The notes below the pieces were generated by a model. That model was not told the DNA's origin. It saw only the letters and a list, made by a program, of their open reading frames with translations, and searched no databases. From Adiantum capillus-veneris (lineage: Eukaryota; Streptophyta; Polypodiopsida; Polypodiales; Pteridaceae): a stretch of DNA of 64,000 bases. Shown here piece by piece: positions 55,776 through 64,000 of the stretch (positions are counted from its first letter, which is position 1; every line of letters begins with the position of its first letter). A program made the position numbers and the translations under genes. The DNA is taken from positions 48,563,279-48,627,278 of the forward strand of contig CM043970.1 in assembly GCA_014529385.2 (NCBI GenBank), read 5' to 3'.

Positions 55776-57232
55776 TTGACGCATTTGGAGTGTGTAAATC
55801 CCCGTTTTGAACTCAAAAACGTAGAAATTAACCATTACACACATCAAATATGCAATCAAAACATTGAAGCACTTTTTAGGCACATACATGTACCGATAAT
55901 GCTAGATTCAAAGTTGCAGGATTCACAAGAATCAAAGACAAACCTTGCAGACAAAGGTAAAGTTAAAGTGGACCTTAAACCAATTAACACAAAAGGTGTG
56001 ACAGTATATGCCTCTACATCAAAAAACCCTCATGGATCAGCTTCTTTGAGCAAGTCAAGATTTCAAAACTTCAAGTCGATTGCTGACCCAATTGAAACCT
56101 CTAAGGAGACACCCAGAAAAGCAAAAATATATCAGCCCAAGTACTCAAGAAAGCAAAGAAAAGTCAAGCACGTGTTTGTTCTGAGCAATTTAGTTAAAGT
56201 CAATGATCTGGTTTGGGTTAAAGATGGGAAATCAACACAGAAAGACAAACACATGAGATGGATAGCATCACAATGGAGCTTAAAAGAACAAGAGTATTGT
56301 GGAGGTAACAGACAGATATGGGTACCAAAATCGCAGGTAAGGGCATATGAAGTAATGTCAAGTCCCTCCCAAGAAAGAAGGCCCACAAGGTATCAACATC
56401 GAAAATATCCTAAGATACCTAAGAAGTAGGTATAAAACAGAACAACATCAAAAGATGTTGAAGTCTACCACAACTCTCAAGAGGATACAGAACAAAGACG
56501 GATCTCAAAGAATGTTCTCTTGGAGAAGGATTCTACATAGGTTATACAAAGGGGCCCTTTAAGGAGTTTGACTTACCTCTCTCTACCAAAACGGGTGCAT
56601 GGATAAATTTATGCAAACAAACTCCAAAGTTGGCGGAGGTTTGACAATTAGAATGTCCGCTTCAAGCTCTACCTATTGAATATACCACGCCATGAAATTC
56701 CTCGTATTTTAGAAGATTCATTTTTTGATTCACTTAGATTTCGACAGAGTTGTCACATTATAGGTGAATCAAAAAAACAATCTTCTAAAATATGAGAAAT
56801 TTTATGGAGTGTTATATATCAGTAGATAGAGCTTGAAGAGGACATTCTAACTATCAATCCTCTGCCAACTTTGGAGTTTGTTTGCAAAAATTTATCCATG
56901 CACCCATTTTGGTAGAGAGAGGTAAAGTCAAACTCCTTAAAGGGCCCCTTTCTGAGTCCAAATTTCACCTAATGATTTGGCTACCAGTCAACCACAAGCC
57001 AATTGCAACTACACCAGACTTGCATGAAGATCTCAAGAACTCAACAAAATCTAGAGCGAAGCAAGGTCAACAAAGGAGTTACAAAAGTCATCAAGAGATT
57101 TGGATTCCTAAGTCTTCCAATGTTGCTAGTCAAAAGTCAAATGTCAACGATCAACAGAGGCCTACAACAACATCAAAGACTCCTATCAATAGGCCTAAAT
57201 GGAGAATCAAACAGATAATGGAGTCTTCATAG
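55776..57232 (+). pseudogene. Sense-strand ORF pieces of the LTR element, unrecognised
   Basis: 55776-56429 is open for 217 codons: basic, with HVFVLSNLVKVNDLVWVKDG and NRQIWVPKSQVRAYEV. 56882-57232 reads PIATTPDLHEDLKNSTKSRA and SHQEIWIPKSSNVASQ. The [IV]W[IV]PKS motif appears in both, so the protein may have repeated units. 31039-31449 is the related piece in the left copy. No known domain. Confidence 0.55.
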
Positions 57233-58369
57233 TCAAAGAAAGGACAACCCAACCAACATGAATGCAGATTCAAAGAAGATAAAAAAGGTATGGCAAAAGA
57301 AACCTTCAATGCCAACTTGGTCCTTTACTAATCCTCTTTTAGCTTAATTTTACCTGAAGAAATGTTTATAGTAAGCATAAGAATGTAAAAATTCAAGTCA
57401 CCAGGGTGCAAAAAACACTCTTTGGCATAGTGAGAGTCGGGCTGCTGAGCCATAAAATGAGCAAAGCATTAGTCCCAAAGCTTCAAGTCATATTAAACTC
57501 AGTGCTAAGAGTCATATTTATTAGACTTACGCTCAAGCTGAAAGAGTTGAGCATATCTAAATTCATGTGGCTCATGCTGGATGAAATGAGCCTAAGAGTC
57601 AAAGTCTATTAACTTACAATTGGTGGAGTGTGGTAGATTCCAACACTCACGCACAATGCACCATAAGATAAGAGCACATATCCTCGTCAACGAAAACCAT
57701 TCTTAAAGGGGTGCCAGCTTGCAAACCCATGTCATATGCTTTTATAGCTACACCAGCTTTCTGAAGAACCCCGCAAAATCTTTCTTGCATAGCATATTAT
57801 TTTCCATGCATCTCTGTGTGCATAAATAGGATGTCCCACCATTTGACATATGCATTACTCTTTTTTGCTTCCATCTATGCACCTTTAGTGGACTACAACA
57901 GGAAAACCAATGTTCCATCATGGTACCCTTTCATATTTTCTACCTTTTTATTTCCATATCTATCAGCAAATAATCCCTTGAGTACCCTTTTAATATTTCC
58001 AATGCTAATAAGTACTCCAATAATGCGCGTATCCCAAAGGCACTTTTTTCCCACTGGGTTTTTTCCCTTTGGTCATCTAGGTATTATACCCTAATTTAGA
58101 ACCCCATCATTCTACTTCCCTTGTACATAATTTTCACTAATAAACAGTAGCCTCATCATTATGCTATTACAATGGACAAATGTGACATCATCTCTCACAT
58201 CAGACCTATTCAGACCAATGAAGATGCTTCAACAAATTAAACCTCATCAACAATTCAATGACAAATGAAGACAATCAATCCATCGACAACCAATCAAAAC
58301 CTTCCACAGCCTCCACGGACACTTTTCAACAGTGCCCGGTGACAGGGAACTAAAATCAGAAAGGGGGAA
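57233..58369 (+). other. 3' untranslated internal DNA and polypurine tract
   Basis: Non-coding, similar to 31280-31990 and 32690-33137. It ends in AGAAAGGGGGAA, a polypurine tract, immediately before LTR B. Confidence 0.75.
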
Positions 58370-59282
58370 TGCTAACTGAGTCAACGTCAGTTAACAGGAG
58401 CTGCTAAAGACCGAAGATGTACGAATGCACATCGAGGATGAATACAAAGAAGCAGTGAAGATTAGAGCTACATATTTTCCACATGTTCCCAAAATGGTCA
58501 TGTATTGTAAATTCCCGATTTATTTCAAGCCATTGTAATATTTTGATGTGTTATGGGCTCAGTGGGAGTTTCAAGTTGTAAAGAACATGTCAATTAGTGT
58601 GCCTAGGCTGCAGATTTAGTAAGTGGTGGAGCAGGCTAAAGGCCTTGGGCTCCCGGACATTGCATATTTTTACCCTAGGTATATAAGGCAGTGTGTAAAA
58701 GAAATTAGGGTTCTCAAGCTCATTTGTTGAGAGCACTCTTTGGTGAGAGCTCTTGAGGTGTGTGTCTATGGATTCCTTGAGTTTTTCTTTGCTCATGTGA
58801 CTTGATTAACACTAATCAATGCTTAATTCTCTTTCACTATGCCTCTCTCATGCTTCTTATGATTGCTAATGATGCTTTGATTAGCTAGATCATAACTAAT
58901 TAGTGGTTAATCTCTCTCTAATCTTTTGTGATTGCCCTCTTTTGATTGTGTGTGCATGTAGGTTTGACTGGAGTGTGGTGCTTGATAGATCTATGTGTGT
59001 GTGCTTGCAATTAGTGTGTTGCATGATAGGATTAGTGTTGTCGGCATCTTGCAATCATTAGTGTGTGCGATTGGGTTGATTGAAGGTGAAGGGAAGTGGA
59101 TGTGGAGATTGCCTATCATTCTGGCTTAGCTCCTCCATAGGCCGAGAATCTCATCTCATAGAGTCACCATTTGTGTTGCCATGATTAGCTCACTAATCAT
59201 GTGAGTGTTTCGCCGGGTAGCTCATCCCTCTAGATTGATAATTTTGTTGGTCATTGGAGCTATGCAATGATGGATCCCCCAA

Positions 59283-59284
<2 letters not shown>
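58370..59284 (+). repeat. LTR B (3' LTR)
   Basis: 915 bp, TGCTAACTGAG to CCCCAACA, TATA-like GTATATAAGGCAGTG at about 58678. Preceded by the polypurine tract, followed at once by (AG)n 59286-59333. Confidence 0.9.

Positions 59285-59285
<1 letters not shown>

Positions 59286-59333
<48 letters not shown>
59286..59333. repeat. (AG)n microsatellite at LTR B border
   Basis: 24 units starting one or two bases after the LTR end. Confidence 0.95.
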
Positions 59334-59336
<3 letters not shown>

Positions 59337-59559
59337 CTACCCAAAGCCATTAACAATAACTCCTTAGCTGGTTAGAAGCTCGAGCACAGCTAGATACATC
59401 ATTGGGAAAAATACATTAACATTCAAAACATAGCAACACTCATGTCATCCAAAATTTACATAGCAATAAGTTGAGAGATGTAATAAAAAAAACCTCCATC
59501 AATGCATCGGGCCTAAACTGCCTTAGCAACGCAAGGATAGCCGCTACCCCAGAGGTTCC

Positions 59560-60056
59560 CACCATCTCCACTCAACTGTGATGTGGAGTCCTCATCCATT
59601 GACACCTTCTTGCCCGCCTCACCTTCCCCATCCCCATCGATTTATGCATCCTTTCCTTGAGCACCAGTAGCATCCCCTTCATCAATTCCATCCACATTGT
59701 CTCCATCATCCCTGCTATCCTCCCCATAATCCCCACCATCATCATCACTTTTATCAGTCTCACTCTTGCCATTGTCTCATCATCCCCACTACCCTCAGTC
59801 CCTTTGTTACTCCTGTCCCCATCTCCCTCTTCCTCATGATCCTCTTGACCTTCTTTGTCACTCCCTTGCCCACTCCCTTGGTCATCATCAACTTCTTCAT
59901 CCTCCCTACCGTCACCATCACCGATACCATATTCCTCCCCTATCTCTTCATCCTCACTTATGTGACTCAAGCTCCAAACACGCCACTGCACAAAATAGGT
60001 TATGTAAACCCGGGCAATGTTAGATAGTGTAGACCCGAGCGTTGATGGGCAACAAA

Positions 60057-60136
<80 letters not shown>

Positions 60137-61963
60137 CACATGGCATTTGTAGCCTTTTCGTATCTTCCTTACTATAGAATATTTCTTCATCTCTTGCACA
60201 ACATCAGATTTTTGCATACGAGCCGCCACAAAGTCAAGGAGAAAGTCATCTTTGGTGCATTTTACTTTCTTCTTCTTGATACAATCCCAGGCTTCCAAGC
60301 CCCTAATTTGTGCCCTTGCTTGAATAGCCTTGCAACTCAACTCGTACTTGCAGTCCATGTCTTCAAATTGCTCTTGCCGCAGGTAACCTATCTCTTTGTG
60401 TAGACTTTGGAATGGGGTTTAAAGCAGCACCAGTCACCCTCCCTCCTTCTCTATGTAGAATCTCTACCCTCGGCCCATGTTGCTTATGAATGTGGTCCAC
60501 CATACGTTGCTGCTTGTCCATCCACGTGTTTCTACTTGGGCAAGCCAGATTTGCTCGGCACATCCGGACAAGATTCCCATCAACATAAAGCTCTGCATAT
60601 GGCCAAGATGACTTCAATGAGTCAGCTCTCTGCAAATGTATAAAAGAACATACCTGCATAACTTTAGAAATGGTAGGAACCCTTATTAACCCAAATATAA
60701 ACGCGGGCATGCCCGAGACTAAATGTAGACCCGGGTCAGAGAGGGACTCACAGGACTGACGCTCAATGGTTGAGAGGTGCCGGCCCTTATTCTCTTGGAT
60801 GTCTGAACCGGCCCCTTCTACTTCAAGAAGCTTTCTCTTACTACCTTTGGCTTCTTTTACGGTGGCAATTGCAGCATTTGGCTTGGGCTTGTCCTACAGT
60901 TGAAGCTTTCCCTTCCCCTTTTCAATTGGCCACCTTGGGTTGTTTCTCCACCTCATGACCCTTGAAGTGCACAGTGGAGGGCTTTTGAACCACATATGAA
61001 CCTTTCTCCTTAGGCTTCACAAGAGCCTTATTTGCATCAGAACCCTTCATTGGGACCTTCTCCTTGGGATTTCCTCTTCGTATAGGAACCCTTTGCTTGG
61101 ACTTTCTCTTTCGGCTTCACAAGCAGCCTCTTCCCATCCACACTCTGGCTTGATCGCATCTAGCTTTACCATTTGGGCCTTCATCGGGTTTAACATCTAC
61201 CCACAAACAAAACCTTAGGATCAACCCACATTATAAAGAGAAGGCATGAAATGCAACCTTTTAGCACCACGAACTTGACAGATAAACCTGGCCAATCTCG
61301 GCATGGCATGAAACTTGGGCAAGCTCGACGTGAAAACATGTGCTCAACATGTAAACCCAGGCAAGCCCAAGTTGGAAAAGGTGAACATACCTGCACCCCT
61401 CCCTTTGTCGCTAACTCCACAACAACGGGATCCTCATGCGGCATTTGAGACATGTCCTCGTCCAAAGGTATGGATGTCTTCTTGCCCTTCTCAACACACT
61501 GCACAAAGAGAAACAATTAGAGCGCAAACCCATGGCCATGAATAAGCATAATCCCTAACATACCTGCATTTTCTTGGGACTGACCTCGTGTAATACTTGG
61601 ACCTCTATTTCTTTCTCCTTCTCAGCATCCTACAGTTAGCAGACACCGATTTCAGTGAGCACTCCCATAGCCATGCCTCTGCGCCAGTGTAAACCTTGAC
61701 ATACTTGATTTCGGCGAACAGTGGCCTCAATGTCATCTCTAGCATCAGAGCTTTCCATTGTATGCCTATCCTCATGAAACTTTGATCATTTTTTTGGATT
61801 GTGCCAGGCTTTGAGCTCGCGTGTTTCTTTCTTTTGCAGGAGGTTGCTTCTCACCCTTAACCCCCTTGACATGGAGCTTACTTGGATTCATAGGAGGAGG
61901 AGTGGGAGGGGGATCATCCTCCTCCCTTTTCTCGGCCACCACCACCTTTGTTGTGACCTGCAA
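59560..61963 (-). CDS. Unrecognised multi-exon gene with acidic C-terminus
   Basis: Minus-strand exons with GT-AG limits: 61963 down to about 61859 (VTTKVVVAEKREEDDPPPTP), about 61758-61708 (ESSDARDDIEATVRRNQ), 61630-61565 (DAEKEKEIEVQVLHEVSPKK), 61500-61391 (VEKGKKTSIPLDEDMSQMPH), 60633 to about 60400 (RADSLKSSWPYAELYVDGNL, then CRANLACPSRNTWMDKQQRM with VDHIHKQH, a possible Cys2-His2 finger), about 60380-60139 (YELSCKAIQARAQIRGLEAW, KVKCTKDDFLLDFVAARMQ) and 59993 to about 59572 (very acidic DDE/GSG-rich tail). I do not recognise the family. The start and some joins (61190, 60745) are unresolved. It may be a host gene or part of a transposon. Confidence 0.5.
60059..60134. repeat. (AG)n inside an intron of the minus-strand gene
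   Basis: On the gene strand the intron starts GTGAGTCTCTCTCTC; the (CT)n runs for 38 units to a block with CTCGGGTCTACA and CCCGGGTTTACA before GTGCAG at 59994. Confidence 0.9.
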
Positions 61964-63350
61964 CGTGGTTTGTGCAAGGGTGAGAATCCCAAGCCAGCCT
62001 CGTGCCCTAAATCCTGGCTAATCGAGCAGCACCTTAAACCCTTACATGTTCACTATCTGGCATGTCTGTCTCCCCTCCTTGTGAAAAAAGGTCATATTTT
62101 GTCATAATAACTAATATCTAATTTTCCTAAATGATTTTCTCATGTTAAACTGATCATTTAATATGGGGAAGTACCAGGGGAGAAAAAGCTAGAATATTGG
62201 TTAAGCTGGCAGACCGGTCCCAGTAGGGATCCAAAGGAAGGAGTATAGGGATCCAAAGGGGGGGCCTTCTACAAAAGATCAATGATCATCGATGGTCTTC
62301 AAAGACCCTACGGTTCAGCCCATTAAGGCTTTCAAAATGCTAAGGTTCCAAAATTCAATAAAAAGTGCAATGGTCAAACCTTAGGGAAATTGGATACCTT
62401 TGAGAAGACCAAAAAAGTTTTTCCAAATCCCTAGATGGGAGGGGGAGATCCCTTTTAGTAGGGAATGAGAGATAAACACACACAAACACACACACACACT
62501 CTCTTGCAAGCCCTTTACACAAAGGGAATAGGGGACACATGTCAGCTCCCTAGCCCAGTTGCCCCCAAGGTGCACTCAAATCCTATTGGATGGCCATAGA
62601 GCCACGTGGACCAATGAGAATTAGGATAGATTACATTTAGTATAATTCATTTTAAAACATTTGATAAAAGAACCAATAGGAATTAAGCTCTCTAGAAGAC
62701 TATTGGACAGTCTCCCAAGGGGTCCAATGAGCATTCAACAGCCCAATGGCCTGATTCCTATTGGCCAGAAGACAAAGGGGTCCAATGAGGGTTTAGTTGC
62801 ATTAATTAAATACCTAAAGCTCTCACAAAATGGAAAAGGGGGACACATGTCAAAAGGCTATCACTTATGCTTCTCAATCATCATTGGCTAAACTTTGCAG
62901 GGTCCAATGGCGTGCCAGCATGAGTAAAATCCAAGAGGGGTCGACCAAGAGAGAGAGAGAGAGAGAGGGGGCTGATTTTGGCAAGGCATTATCCCACACA
63001 CACTCACACAATCTCATGTGTGAAGCAAAGAATACTCTCTCTCCTTCTCAAGCTTTAATAAAAAGCTCATCATCTACTCCAAGCGTGTGACAAGGGAGGC
63101 CTACACCAACAACTCTTGGATTTGTGAAGCAAATCCAATCAAGAGCCAAGCTTCAATGCATGCTCATCTCCTCAACCATGCTAATTACTAAGCTATGCTA
63201 AGATTTTATGAGTGATGTGAGGAGATATACTTCTTTCTCATAAGACTACTCCTTCTTCCTCTCAATCTACTCTCATACCCCGCTAGCTCTCACCATCTTC
63301 GAAGGTGTGTGAGGTCTTGGGTCTGAGACCTTGAGGGAATTGATGTTGTG
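61964..63350 (+). other. Probable LTR/leader region of the right-hand retrotransposon
   Basis: No ORF with recognisable content. Contains (CA)n at 62476-62502 and (GA)n at 62950-62967. It precedes gag directly, so it should hold the 5' LTR and leader, but I find no second LTR copy to fix the ends. Confidence 0.35.
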
Positions 63351-63358
63351 TTTTATAA

Positions 63359-64000
63359 GTGTGTTCCTGGTGCTTTATGATTCCATCTTCATTGCAAGAC
63401 AAAGTACTCACCGAATGGCGAAGCTTGAAGCTCTCTCCTTACAAATCTATTCATAAATATGTAGACAAGTTTTGGGACCTACATCTCAAAGCCACTATCT
63501 TCAAAAAGATGGATTTTGGAAAGCAAAAACAACAATTTTGTACGGGCTTAACTGAAGATATGGCGGAGTATGTCAACTCCCAAAGGCCACGCACCATATC
63601 TGCGGTCATACACCATACCATGGTGGCTTCACAAATCAATTTCCAAACAGGGGCTAAGAGAAATCTTAAGCCCACGGAGAAAAAGCCATAACAATGAGCC
63701 TAAGGAGAAGGAAAATGTCCAAAAGTCTCCTAAAGGTAATGCCAAGAACAACAAAGCTAAGGAGAAGGGAGTTTATAAAGGTAAAAATAAACTCTCTCCT
63801 GAAGAGCTTGAGCGTTATCGTAAATATAACTGTTGTTTCAAATGCGGTGAGCAAGGGCATGCATACCATGTTCGCCCTCAGAAGAACACACTCCATGAGA
63901 CTCCTAGACTCTACCTTGGTCAAAATCCAAGAAGATCAAACTCACCACAAAGGATCTCCTCTATGTCATGCTTCGGGAAAGAGTTGTTGACCAAGCTAGG
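63359..64000 (+). pseudogene. Retrotransposon Gag (capsid and zinc knuckle), runs off the right edge
   Basis: The capsid reads LQDKVLTEWRSLKLSPYKSI, HKYVDKFWDLHLKATIFKK and QQFCTGLTEDMAEYVNSQRP, a Ty3/gypsy Retrotrans_gag domain. After a TAA at about 63689 the zinc knuckle follows in another frame as CFKCGEQGHAYHVRP: the last Cys of CX2CX4HX4C is Arg. The element lies on the plus strand and continues beyond 64000. Confidence 0.8.

Noticed and set aside
59657-60027. Plus-strand hydrophobic ORFs as membrane proteins
   Set aside because: They are the antisense of the acidic GAT/GAG-rich exon of the minus-strand gene.

Overview
The window looks like nuclear DNA of a land plant with a large, repeat-choked genome. 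The evidence is a plant MscS-like (MSL) channel gene with GT-AG introns, plant-type LINE, Ty3/gypsy and Ty1/copia elements, 3-bp-TSD MITEs, and very many long (GA)n, (CA)n and (G)n tracts. A fern or other non-seed plant would fit the LINE style, but the sequence alone does not prove it. Only one host gene is clear; almost everything else is mobile DNA in several layers of nesting.

Layout. (1) 205-17946 (+): the last six exons of an MSL channel gene, open at the left edge. Its fourth intron (2212-16998) is about 14.8 kb and holds LINE ORF1 and ORF2 remnants, a small non-autonomous LTR element (6124-8389), a decayed minus-strand gypsy element (8390 to beyond 11628), an unrecognised decayed coding region (13092-14787) and a minus-strand LINE 3' end (15429-16935). 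(2) 20104-30950: a LINE with an EEP endonuclease, cut at about 22388 by a minus-strand copia gag-protease remnant, then microsatellite DNA, an unrecognised decayed gene, three copies of a CACAAGAAG-ended MITE, and more LINE sequence. (3) 30960-59284: a tandem arrangement of one LTR-retrotransposon family with three related LTRs (33138-34044, 36904-37824, 58370-59284). Its internal DNA carries an antisense-oriented, module-repeated ORF with a protease-like motif instead of a normal gag-pol. (4) 59560-61963 (-): an unrecognised multi-exon gene whose introns share a (GA)n-linked motif. (5) 62170-64000 (+): the leader and gag of a further LTR element leaving the window.

The most notable object is an 11.66-kb DNA transposon nested in the second copy of that LTR family, 42207-53867, bounded by 33-bp terminal inverted repeats (31/33 identical). 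It carries four genes: a plus-strand Cys-rich ORF (42561-43980); a minus-strand gene (46845-44185) that reads, through splice-compatible exons, as a histone H3/CENH3-like histone fold, then a ULP1-type SUMO protease, then an acidic linker, then an FCP1/NIF-type phosphatase-like domain; a plus-strand acidic gene (49088-50881); and a four-exon minus-strand DDE-transposase candidate (53702-50945). Between the divergent genes lie four quasi-palindromes, each exactly 61 bp, mixed with long GA/CA tracts. All genes carry in-frame stops, so this copy is a recent corpse. I know of no described transposon that encodes a histone H3-like protein joined to a SUMO protease and a phosphatase domain; this is my candidate for an undescribed system.
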